A stretch of DNA of 64,000 nucleotides from Anastrepha obliqua (lineage: Eukaryota > Arthropoda > Insecta > Diptera > Tephritidae), in assembly GCF_027943255.1 (NCBI RefSeq), contig NC_072894.1, positions 131,431,601 to 131,495,600 of the forward strand. The letters run 5' to 3'. The stretch's first letter is position 1. Every line of letters starts with the position of its first letter. Position numbers and translations under genes: made by a program. The notes under the pieces were generated by a model. It saw only the letters and a program-made list of their open reading frames with translations, was not told where the DNA came from and did not search any database. Shown piece after piece: positions 11,999 to 22,391 of the stretch.

Positions 11999-12319
11999 CC
12001 CCTTAGCCTACACGATATCTACCAATTGCGCGAGCTATAATACGCAAGAAATTCGTTCGCGCGCCGTGCCATTCAACTGTTCAGCCGTGTACCCGAACTG
12101 GCGCAAAGTGTATACTTTTCGTAACATATATATTTCAATGCAACGAAAGGAATTGTGAAATAATAAACAATGTTTAGGTACAAATAGTAATTTTAAGATG
12201 TCTAGGAAGTAATCATAATCAATTGATCACAAAGTCTTTACCACGAGTCAGACTCGTTGTTTTCGCTTATGGCACAAATTCTTTACCACGAGTCAGACTC
12301 GTGGCTATAGGCTAAAGGG
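11999..12319. mobile_element. 321-bp TTAA-flanked MITE, piggyBac-like
   Basis: The ends are CCCCTTAGCCTA and the complement of CCCTTTAGCCTA, flanked on both sides by TTAA (11995-11998 and 12320-12323). TTAA duplication with CCC-initial ends is the piggyBac pattern. No open frame of note lies inside. A short palindrome CACGAGTCAGACTCGTG (8-base arms around one A) occurs near the right end, and a near-identical copy lies about 47 bases upstream. It is nested in the Tc1-like element and so is younger than it. Confidence 0.75.
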
Positions 12320-12329
12320 TTAACGAACC

Positions 12330-13110
12330 TCAACAACTTTCAACGGATGGATTGCCATGCGGCCTCTTCGAAAAACTTTTTTTGCCACACGAAAAGTGTG
12401 CTGCGGATCATCGTCTTAGTGAAATTTCCAAATCAGCGCTAAATTCTCTCCGCATAAGGTGACATTACATTTTGAAGTATCTGAACATACTTGACCTTAT
12501 TCATATAACCGTCAGTACATTGAATTGGCCCGACTCCATACCACGAAAAGCAGCCAAGACCATTATTGAGCTTCCGCCTTGCTTTATGATTGGTGAGACG
12601 AACTTCGTGTCGAATGTTGTACGTTTTGGCCGCCGCATGTACTTCCCACCAACCGAACCAACTCTATTTTGTTTTCGTTTCATCGCTGCATAAAATAAAA
12701 CACCACCGATTTTGAGTGTGTGCAACTTCTCGAGCAAACTCAATTCGGTGTTGTCGTTGCGATCCTGTTACCAATAGCCCCTTCCGTACAAGTCGACCTC
12801 GAAGCCCTACTTCTGGCAATCGAAGCGCAACTGTTTTTTCGTTATTGGATTTTCCAGGTGACCAAAAATTTCTCGCTGGATGTCAGCAGCATTCTTCCTG
12901 CGATCCGGTTTTGACAACTTAACGATCATCTAATCATACTAATGTGGCTCGTTGTGTTTCGCGCTTTCGTTTTTCTGGAAACATTTTCCGCTGTTTTATT
13001 CTCATAAAAATATTTCAAAGCATTGAAAATCTGTAGGATAATCCGTCCTTTGCAACTCTACGATTGTTTTTCGAAGAGCTGGGGTGCAATTTTTCCCTTT
13101 CGACATTATT
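12330..13110 (-). pseudogene. Tc1-like transposase pseudogene
   Basis: Minus-strand translation begins MSKGKN near 13108 and passes through KLSKPDRRKNAADIQREIFG (a second DNA-binding region). It then reads RVGSVGGKYMRRPKRTTFDT and KFVSPIIKQGGSSIMVLAAF, the typical block after the first catalytic aspartate in Tc1 transposases. A shifted remnant of the QQDNDPKHTS motif lies near 12400 (reads TKTMIRSTLF). Several stops and frameshifts, and the loss of the aspartate-bearing SDE motif by frameshift, show it is dead. Expected family chemistry would be DD34E cut-and-paste at TA. Confidence 0.7.
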
Positions 13111-13621
13111 GTGTCGCTTCAACTAGTGTAAAGTACTGTATGTAAGTACACTGAATACTTTCGTTTTACTTACTTACCAGTTACAATATAAAACAGAATG
13201 CACAAAATTTTGGGCGGAGACCGAATCGTTCTTTAGTATATTTCTCACAAAAATATCAGTGATCCTACTAAAACGCAGAAAATCCATGCGATCTCTTCAC
13301 GAGAAATGGATAAATGCACGCATTTCAATGAATTTGATCACAACAAATGCATATTTTCCTGCGCAAAAGGTACCGTTACGGCACCGTACTCGGTAAAACA
13401 TGAGCATATAAGGTTGCTAACGCATCGTTCTTAAGTATTTTTCAGCGGCTGTACACCAAGTCGCATATCACCTTTCACTCGTACCGAGCATCAAAGGTTT
13501 CAACATCGAAATTTCGCCGTCATGGGCCGATTGCGTCGTAAATAGTCCACTTCCATCAAAAGCAAAGAATAAAGCCTATCAGCGTCTTCACACACACATG
13601 TACACATACATACATACGTAC

Positions 13622-13814
13622 CTTTCTTCCATTAGGAAGACGTTGTTGATTGTACCGATGGTGGTGATGGCAGCGCTGCCACAGAAGATGACGAAGGTGT
13701 TTACCGCTCGCTCAACGGTCATGCTGCCGTCCTCGTGCCCAGGCATCAGCGCATTTTTAATGAAGCCAGGCATATCAGACCTCAAACCAAAGGGAAGCCA
13801 AACAATGGCAGCCA
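13622..13814 (-). CDS. candidate host internal exon, membrane protein
   Basis: On the minus strand a TTCGTTCTTAG acceptor is followed by 193 bases open in one frame only, ending GAAGAAAG before a GTACGTATG donor. The 63 complete codons include AAIVWLPFGLRSDMPGF, MPGHEDGSMTVERAVNTF and VIFCGSAAITTIGTINNVFL. The last block is hydrophobic enough for one membrane segment. Base composition (about half GC) stands out from the AT-rich flanks, as expected for conserved coding sequence. The start phase is 1 (two leading bases) and the end phase is 2. I do not recognise the protein. The next visible candidate exon on the same strand is at 8048-8181 and does not match this phase directly. If both are one gene, the Tc1-like element, an RTE fragment and a mariner lie in its introns. 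Confidence 0.5.
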
Positions 13815-16800
13815 CTAAGAACGAAGTGGACTCGCAGCAAAGTGCTATAGAAAAGGCAGTAGATGGGCGTAGCGGAGTAGGAGTGCAGGAAGATGGCAGA
13901 ATGATATGCTGGTTTCGAAAATAATCACGATTTCGTACAACGAAACAACATTAGCTGTAACAATAACAAAATAATAATAACAACACAATGTGCCATAATA
14001 ATGCAGTGATGCGAACAAGAAAAGCCATTGGAAAACAACTTCACTTCAATTAATGCTAATCTACAAAATTATTACTACGAGTAGCTGAGCCCGGCTATGG
14101 ACTCTGGGCTGTTGTGGGATGTGGGCTGTTGGCTGCAGGCCCTGTGGGCTCTGTTGTTTGTGAAAGTGCTGCCCGAGCAACGTAAGCAAACAAAAATCAA
14201 ATACAAAAGCAAAGTGGGGGAGCAGTCGTAATACTGGATTAATGTAACTGCGCTGGTACGCTGGGCATAACGGCTGTGTTTATGGCGCCATAAACAGCCG
14301 TGGCACAGCGCAGATAAGCGACGGTTAATGCCGCGTTGCAAATAGCACTGCAGCAAAACGATGCCGCCGCTTTAAGGAGCTAATGACAATACAAGCAAGA
14401 AAATTAAAAAAAAAATGGTTTTACAGTAAAGTTAAAAGCTAAAGCAAACAGGCGAATCGCGTAAAATTTATTTTAGCCTACGAGTACCTGCACTAAACTA
14501 CAAACACATCCATTGTTTATGCACCATTTTTTTTATTGCATACCCAGCACTCCAATCCCTCCATATCGGCTTCCTTGGCAAGTCGTCGCATTCACCTTTA
14601 GCCGCGCTTTGATGGATAAGACGCAAGTATTGAGAAATAAAGTGAAATAAAACCCATTTAATTAGCGCGCAAATTATTGCATTAAGGTCATGACGATCGT
14701 AAATGTGGCCATAAGTGACATGTAAAGGAATTAAACAACAAATGTTTATAGTTACAAAAATATTCCGAGTAACATGAACTACGCCACAGAGGGGACAACG
14801 TGCGGTAAAAGCAGATTTAATAATTATTGCATGAAATATATGCAAGTTTGCTTTTAATTTACAGCCACGTATATAAAAATATGTACAAGCTACATACAAA
14901 CGTCTGCACTATATACGTACCCTGCAGGAAAGTTCACTAGCACTGAGCTGATGGCCTTCTCAAAACACTAATTTTGCAAACGGGACCAGCACGCGTGCCA
15001 GATCTTGGCCATATAAGCAACTGGCATTTTTTTATTTATATGTAAAAATGATGGGAAACATCCAGTACTTTTGAGAATCGAGTAATGTGGTATCAATGCG
15101 CAGGGCCACTGGTTCCGCCCCATCCTCAAGAGAACTTCTGCAGAAAGGACTTGAAGTCAAGTCTCACTGCATGGAAACCAAACGGACAATGCACGGTAAG
15201 GACAAGTGGCTTTGTTAGCCAGATCCATCGCCAGAAGGATCCGGCAACTTTTTTCTGAGTTGACCCGAGACCCATCTTTCTAAGAGTAGACCTGAGGTCC
15301 TCAAGCGATTCCCAATTCCATCATTTCGCAGTGAAATCCAGGGTATCCTGCGTAACCAGATAATCAGCCGGTGTTAAAAGCGGCATATTATTTCTGTGAA
15401 AAATAAATCTATAAAATTTTGCAAAAATGGCAAAAAACCATTTTTTACCGAAAATTTTTAAATTAAAATAAATTGCTTACCGAACAATTCTTTTAAATAC
15501 TAATTATCCCAAAAAAAGTATAAAAAAATTATGAAAATGTGAAGAGATAACCTTTTAATTTAAAAAACTGTACCAAATTTTCAATATTGAAAAGATCTCA
15601 AAATTATGAACTATTTTTGTTTTTTTTCAAAATTTTTTCAATTTACATTTTATTATATTACTTACAAATGAAACAATTTTCAGAAAAATTAAAAATATTA
15701 TCCAAAATACTTTGAAACGTTCAGATACAGATTCTGTTTCTGAAATTTTCGTTGACATTCAGTCACAATGTGCGCTCTTTCTCGGTAATTTGCGCCGAGT
15801 TGCCGAATTGAGTAAAATAAATCCAAAGTTTAGGTTAGGTTAACTCACAACTACGTAAACTAGACAACTGATTTTCTCCCACTCACTGAGAAGGTGGGTT
15901 GTTGAGAGCCTGTTCGTGAAGATTTATAAATTAACTGACACTGCAGGCTCACTGGGTGGCGCTAGAGTCGAGATATTTATAAAAATCGTGTTACGGTCCA
16001 ATTTGGTTCAGGTTCCAAGTATTCCGGTCTTGTTTGCCTTTGGCATAACGAAAAATACAAAATAAATAGAAGCACATCACCCTTCAGCCCTACCCGGAAC
16101 GGCTTACTCTACCGAAAGCAGAAGCTGTAGCCACCAAATGATTCTTGAGCCGATGTTTGCAAAAAGGCTGTTTTTCCAACTCCGCAAAACGGTATTACTG
16201 CGTAAATTTATTCCAAATTAGCGACTCTAACGACTTCTGAAGCAGAAATTTGTTACCTAGTTCATATTTTCTCAGCCGGGCATGTTTGTCTATACCTTCT
16301 TGCAGTGCTATGGGTGCGGTGTTCGCGTGTGTATTTGTAGACACTCAAGAAGCCAGAGTGCCAGAGTACCAGAGTGATGAACAAATGTAATCATAAAACT
16401 GTCAACAAAGCCAACGGCACATTAACACGCCAGCCCGTCAAGCCTCCAAGTGACTGCATCCCCCACATGGCTGTGGCCATAGCAATGGCAAGTGCCATAA
16501 AAAAGTAAACTGAAATGTTAATATTAATAATAATAATAAGCAACAATAATAATAATACGTATTAAGACAATTATTTAATGCAATGCAACGTACATTTCTT
16601 GAGACGCCATTCGAATGTGGAAACAATGGAGCACCAAAGTTGACGCGTTGTGGATGTATAGCTGTCCGTTGCTTGTACGAAAGCGTAAACATACATATGT
16701 CAGTACGTAAAAACCCTATAGAAAATTGGACTGTCGCCAGTGGAGCACTGGAAAGAGGACCACTTTAAACTGCGGCTAGGATTGAACGGTACCAGAGCAG

Positions 16801-17965
16801 TGCCCCAGTCAAATATTTTGTACCAACTACTACTACGTAGACAAGGTTTTAGTAGTTATGTTGTAATTGTACTTCAAATTTATTGTATTTCAGCGTTTCC
16901 TCGTTCAGCTAATAAAAACGAGTTCTCCTTCCTTTTGAAAGTTTTAGTTTAGCGAGGTGGTAGAGGAGGCTGCAACTCTCACTTTAGTATCCACTGAGAG
17001 TTTGTGACCCATCTCTACTTAGATTATGAAGTTTATTTTAACAACCAATTTCTAGTTCTATGCAGAACTAGTCCTTTTATGAGTCGGTTACAAGTTTTAC
17101 TGCAGCCCACAGCCGGCAGCCTATCCACCATATTAATGTACAACTTTATGAGAAGCAATAAAGCACATAGCCGCCTTAAGTTCTTCAGCATAGGCTGATA
17201 CATCCATACACACATACACACATACACATATACAAATGTAGGCCTATATGCACACATATGGCTGAGCAAAGCAGTTTAAAAATTATACTAACAATAATGG
17301 CTGAGGAAATGTTCTTCCAAAGGCTTCATCAACGCACAAAAAGCACATTAAATTTTCTAAAAATCTCTTTTATCGTTTTTATTCGTGTTCTGTGCCGCAT
17401 TTGATGTACTTGGTTGGTCTACTTGAATGCCTTCTTGATTGGCTTATCAATCTTGAAGACATTTTTGTGGCACACTTTTAATATACAGACTTTTTTTAAG
17501 AACGCTGTTTATTTACTTTTGTGTTTTTTTTTTTTTGTTATAAAATATTTCAAAGTTACGTTGTGAGTGTATTCCGTATATTTTTAAGCACACAAAATAT
17601 CAATTTTTTTAGTGAGAATTTTTAGAAAAATTCTGGGCCTTTTTTTTAGTTTAACAAAGCGCAAGTCTGAAGTAGATCCAGACCGACCTGTATTTTCTAG
17701 GTATAAAAAACTGTTGGGCATTCCTTATATGAACGAAAATTAAAAAATCATCGATAAAAAAATGATCAAAAATCAACGCAAGTTTTGAGTCACTTTACGC
17801 CAGCACTCACAAAACTAGCCAAAATTCTATGGACTGTAGAACAGCATGACCAAAAGTTATCTAACAGCATAGTTTTTTTGTATGAAAGGTTTGAAATTTT
17901 TCGAAAAGACCCACTGTGCGATGGAAGTTTAAAAAGTTTTGCAAATATACAATTATATTCCTTCA
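13815..17965. other. non-coding stretch, possibly host intron
   Basis: No gene could be supported. Noted items are a G-rich CTGTGGGCT-like repetitive patch at 14095-14160, ATA/TAA repeats at 16515-16560, and a CACATA repeat at 17205-17235. The 15080-15330 and 15890-16140 segments are GC-richer than their surroundings and may be old mobile-element pieces that I cannot place. Confidence 0.35.
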
Positions 17966-18145
17966 AAAGATTTCACCCTTTTAGGATATTTGGCCAACAT
18001 CTTCCTCCTATTTGTGTGTGTCTTGATGTTTTTCCACAAATAGAGGACTTACAGTTTTAAGCCGACTCCGAACTGCAGATGATTTTTAAGAGAAGTATAC
18101 TCGGAGGTTTGCGATTGCTTACCAAGAGGCGACTGCTAACATATT
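17966..18145 (-). mobile_element. tRNA-derived SINE, degraded 3' portion
   Basis: The reverse complement aligns with the body of the SINE at 30046-30361: shared blocks include the inverse of TCCATTTGTGGAACAACATC, of GGAGTCGGCTTGAAACTGTA and of GGCAATGGCAAACCTCCGAG. It lacks the tRNA-like head and is more diverged than the other copies. It lies about 80 bp left of the Transib element. Confidence 0.65.
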
Positions 18146-18884
18146 AGAAGCAACTATGATATTTTATTGCCTGGGCCTTTAAATCCTGGCACTGTCGAGT
18201 GTTAATCATGCCCTAAATCATTCTTCTACAGCGCACTATGGGGTTTTTGGCGTTTTTTTTTTTAGCATATATTAAAAAAATAACATATCCTGTATTTTAA
18301 AATACGCTTTAATTTTGTTCTTACCATACCCTAATTAGTTGAGAAATTAGTCGTTAAAATTTTTTACGGTCACACTGATTGAACGGTACGCCTTCAAAGT
18401 CAGCTGATTATCGTGTTCGCTTTGTGCACAGTTTGGTGGAATACATTGAAAAAAGTTTGATTGCTCGAGTTATCCAAATAAAACAAAGAATCCAAATTTA
18501 AATGATGCAAGGTCATAGTCCGGGTATATAAGATTATAGTTTAGTAATATTTATTTTTTCAATTATGTGTGGTTTAGATTTTGTATATCGTGTTTTATTC
18601 ATATGTATTATTTAAATTAGTCTTAACAAGTATAGGTGCGTTTCGTATAATAGAACTTCCAAGGCGCACAGAAGTGCACAGAGTTTTAAATGTAGAGTTA
18701 CGTACTAAAACGTCCACAATAATATGTAACTAACTTTGTTTGCACAAATTTGCCCCTTCTTGATAAAATCGCCTTTTACAGAGGGATATACGTTCGGAAA
18801 TGTAGAGCTGCTAGATATTTATATCAAAAATAATCGGGCAGAGGTCGCAGTTAAGCAGCATATACATATATATTAAAAAAAATT

Positions 18885-21191
18885 GTCGAAACCCTGAATG
18901 AATCTAAGGCAGCCCAAATTAATAAAAAAGTACGAGGTTTTGTCAAATATTTTGAAAAACACTGGCCCCATTGTCATCGAGTTATGTCAAGATTTAGAAA
19001 AAACATTCAGAATGACTTGACAAAAGCCTGGTTGGCGTGTGATTACCATTCGGAATTCACAGAGAGATCATTGGTTCGAATCTCGGTGAAAGCAAAATTA
19101 ATAAAAACATTTTTCTAATAGCGGTCGCCACTCGGCAGGCAATGGCAAACCTCCGAGTGTATTTCTGCCATGAAAAAGGTCCTCATAAAAATATCTGCCG
19201 TTCGGAGTCGGCTTGAAACTGTAGGTCCCTCCATTTGTGGAACACCGCAAATAGAAGGAGGAGCTCGGCCAAGCACATAACAGAAGTGTTCGCGCCAATT
19301 ATTTTTTTTTTTTTTTAATCAACACCGAAATTAATCGTGTATCCGAAAATAAAGTTGGTCGTCCAAAAGTGGACTACGAGAATGCTAGCTTCCGACTAAA
19401 ACGGAAGTTTGCAAAAGAACTTTCGCAAGAACACGAAAACTCGTTGCCCTTGCTTTTAATTGCTGCTACAGTTTCAGCTAAAAAATCAGAAGAGAAAGAT
19501 ATGGTTGCTGTTTTAAAAGCTGCTGCAAAAAGCAAAGATATTTGTAAAATGAAAAGGAAACTTTTTTCGTCTGAGCCCCAACAAATGTCAGCTGACAGTG
19601 CTTTAGCATTTTTGTTAGAAAACGGATTTACAAAAGAGCAATATAATAATATAAAACAAAATGCAAAAATACATGGTTATGCAAAAATACATGGTTATGA
19701 TATATATCCGCCCTAGAAGGATTTGTCTAGTTCCAAATTAAAGCTAAGACCAGACGGCATTCAATATTTTGAAGATAAGGCACAAGTTCCTTTACAACAA
19801 CTTTTGGACCATACAACTACCCGCATCCTTGAAATGCAACATGAGGTCCTAGGTATACTTCCAAACGTGACACATTGCCAGTTAATTTTCAGTTATGGAT
19901 ATGATGGTTTGACCGGGCAAAGAATGTACAAGCAGCGTTTTCAAGACCAAGGTAATGTGTCTGGTTATTCATTGTTCGTAACAACAATTATTCCTTTAAA
20001 ACTGATTAATGACACCGATGAAATTATTTGGGTCAATAAAGCACCCCATTCAGTTCGGTTTTGTCGGCCATTGAAGATTGAATTCATCAAGGAAAGTCAT
20101 GCTCTAATTCTAACAGAAAAAGAGTACTTGGATACTGAGATTCGAAATCTGAAATCATATACATATGTACTAATATAATAATGGTAAAAAGATATTTGTG
20201 GAATATTTAGGACAAATAAACCTAATTGATCTGAAAGTTTTAAATATATTATATTGACGGGATGCAACTCATGCCAGTCTTGCCCCATCTGCGGAGCAAA
20301 GCCAATACAATTACTTAATATTAAAGATATTAATTCAGAAGTTTTCAAGGGCAAAACACATGCCCTTCAATATGGAATCAGCCCTTTGCATGCTTGGATC
20401 CGCTTTTTCGAGTTTGTGTTGAAACTTTCATATAGAGTCGAGATGAAAAAGTGGCACGTTAAAGATTGCGATAAACCTTAATTAATAGCTCGAAAACAAT
20501 TAATACAAAGGACACTTTTAAAGGAAATGGACCTCAATGTAGACAAGCCTATTCCAAACGGCAGCGGAAACTCCAATGATGGCAACACAGCAAGGAGCGC
20601 ATTTTCTGACGCAGCCTTATTATTCTCAATTTTAAATGTTGAAGAACAATTACTGAAAAACTTCTATATAATTTTAGTGAGCATTTCCTGTGAGCATGAA
20701 ATTAGCAGAAGCAAGTTTGAAACCTTTTGTGGAAAGGTTTTTGAACTGTACCATTATAATTATCCTTGGTATCCTATGTGTCTTACTGTTCACAAGGTTC
20801 TAGTACATGGTCATCAAATAATAAAAACTCCTTGGTTTCTGTTGGCTGTCTTTGGGAACATGCATCCGAATCCCAAAATAAGTTTTATAAGAGCGATAGA
20901 AGGGGGCATGCAAGAAAATGGAGTCGGCTGGATAATATGACAGATGTTTTTAACAGAGCCTTAGATACTTCGGACCCATTTTTGTCCACTATATTTTTAA
21001 AAGAACGACAAAACAAAAATAAAAAGAAAGACATACCAAAAGAAGTTGTTGCGCTGCTTCAATCGCCATCTTTAAATATTTTAACAAATAATGACAAAGA
21101 TTATCAGGAAGAAGATGAAGAATATGACGAAGATATTGAACTTGATGTGATTACTTCTGACGAAGAATATATTAAAATAGAAGAAAACTAA
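18885..21191 (+). pseudogene. Transib (RAG1-related) transposase pseudogene
   Basis: The gene starts before or at 18885 (VETLNESKAAQINKKVRGFV...), is interrupted by a SINE at 19028-19318, and resumes with NKVGRPKVDYENASFRLKRK, the GRP...S-x-R-x-KR signature of Transib N-domains. Downstream are QQLLDHTTTRIL and SYGYDGLTGQRMYKQRF (first catalytic aspartate). A zinc-binding SCQSCPICGAKP, YGISPLHAWIRFFEF and GSGNSNDGNTARSAF (second aspartate) follow, then HASESQNKFYK (region of the catalytic glutamate) and SRLDNMTDVFNRALDTSDPF. Lesions: a TAG at 19714, frameshifts near 20180-20250 and 20820-20850, and a TAA at 20479. An 18-bp tandem duplication at 19671-19706 sits just before the first stop. The tail is acidic (DEEYDEDIELD). 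Confidence 0.8.
19028..19318 (+). mobile_element. tRNA-derived SINE inserted in Transib gene
   Basis: This copy shares nearly the whole body of the 30046-30361 SINE, including GATTACCATTCGGAATTCAC, the box B-like GGTTCGAATCTCGGTG and GGAGGAGCTCGGCCAA. It ends with a T-rich tail after GCGCCAATTA. The first 20 or so bases of the tRNA-like head (box A) are missing. It splits the Transib transposase between its N-terminal and GRPK regions. No clear target duplication was seen. Confidence 0.8.
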
Positions 21192-21384
21192 GTTCATATT
21201 GGTAGTAAGTAGTCTCAATAAGCTGTTTGTAAGTTACGTAATATTTTTCTTTCTTCTTAGAACACATATATGCAGTTTAAAAATGTACTTAAGCCATTTT
21301 GGAAGGGAATTATCCACCCAGACAAATTTAATATAAAAATAAAGAAATAATTTAATTAATTGTAAATAAATACTTATTGTTTAA

Positions 21385-22112
21385 GGGGGTCTTCTACCGT
21401 CACGGTTTGAAAAAATCGATTTTTTTTTTTTAGATTTTTTAAAAGCTACTAATGTTAAGAGTATGCTATAAAGAGGGTTTTATGAAAAACATGTTCCTTC
21501 ATGAGCATTTCGGGGAGAATACATGCATGCGCGTGGCATTTTCGAGCGTTTCTTTATCTTTAAACGCCTTTTCCCGAAAGTTGACTTTTTTCAACTTTCT
21601 GGTCACACATCTACTATAAATATTTGTCGAATTCATTCCATCTTTTTTCCAGTTATTCAGTGAACATCTCGCTATGTTTTCCCAGACCACTTTTTTCAAT
21701 TTTTGATTAGTTTAATTTTGCGGGCCTCTAAAGTGTAAAAAAAAGAGGAAATTTTCAAACTTTTTTTTTAAAATCACGCATTTTTTACAAATTTCAAAAT
21801 ATTTAAAATCGCCACTGGGAAAACATAGCCAACGCTACACTTTATGATAAAAAAAAATTTTTTTTTGATTTCAGATAAGTAAAATGGTCGATCGCGTGCC
21901 ACAAAGTCGCCTAGGACATTTTTACAAGGGCAACCTCGAGGACGGTTCAAGGACACAGGGCCAAAGAATTCGATTTGAAAAATATATTTTTAAATAGTGC
22001 AAACTTGTGCAAATTAAATGAAAAAAATCTGATTTCATTATCTCAAGTGGTTGCTTTGTAATTAATTCCCAAAAATAGGCCCGAGATTAAGGCGCGACGG
22101 TAGAAGACCCCC
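21385..22112. mobile_element. 728-bp TTAA-flanked MITE (GGGGG ends)
   Basis: The ends are GGGGGTCTTCTACCGTC and its perfect complement, with TTAA duplicated on both sides (21381-21384, 22113-22116). Inside it is AT-rich with no credible gene. About 30 bases in from the left end is AAAAAATCGATTTTTT. The element at 38482-39182 has similar ends and the same internal block, so the two belong to one group. TTAA duplication is used by both piggyBac and Kolobok transposons; the G-run start fits Kolobok better, but this is inference. Confidence 0.8.
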
Positions 22113-22391
22113 TTAAGAATGCACAAATTCGCGAAATAAATGAAATATTTGGAAACACAAATTTACTATAAATTGTCACATTATTTTAAAGATCATGTTC
22201 AGGGGGGAGGTGTAGGCGTAATCGAATGAAAAAATAAACAAAAACCGAAATTCTACTTTAATCTACGTGATTCATCTGCAAAAATTTAAGTCATTATCTT
22301 TAAATTTGTGATTTATGCCAAAAAAAGTAAAAAAAACTCCATAGTGCAGCGGCCGTAAAGGATTGGAGGGGAAAAATACTTAATACTTCTA

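Larger units (their letters stand above)
11691..13451 (-). mobile_element. Tc1-like DNA transposon, decayed
   Basis: Ends are CAGCCGTTGAAAAACACTTA (left) and, read inward from the right, CAGCCGCTGAAAAATACTTA. The inverted repeats match at 28 of 30 positions over the first 30 bases and are flanked by TA on both sides. A second, inner match (AAGAACGAAGCAATC near 11890 against GAATCGTTCTT near 13222) suggests the double-repeat termini seen in some Tc1 families. The transposase gene runs on the minus strand. A 321-bp TTAA-flanked MITE (11999-12319) sits inside; without it and its duplicated TTAA the element is about 1.44 kb, a little short of the usual Tc1 size of about 1.6-1.7 kb. Confidence 0.8.
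18234..22346 (+). mobile_element. Transib DNA transposon, complete ends
   Basis: The left end starts CACTATGGGGTTTTTGGCG and the right end, read inward, CACTATGGAGTTTTTTTTAC. Both are flanked by the 5-bp direct repeat CAGCG (18229-18233 and 22347-22351). A CAC(T/A)(A/G)TG-type terminus with a GC-rich 5-bp duplication is the hallmark of Transib, the DNA transposon family related to the RAG1 recombinase and its signal heptamer. The inside encodes a broken RAG1/Transib-like transposase in the same orientation. Two later insertions are nested: a SINE (19028-19318) and a TTAA-flanked MITE (21385-22112). Without them the element is about 3.1 kb, close to the usual Transib size of about 3 kb. Confidence 0.85.

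Noticed and set aside
13598..13924. 108-residue plus-strand frame over the candidate exon
   Set aside because: It is the antisense shadow of the minus-strand exon, starts in a microsatellite and lacks splice context.
14498..14899. 133-residue minus-strand frame with several cysteines
   Set aside because: No recognisable spacing of metal ligands, no splice signals that I could support, AT-rich composition.
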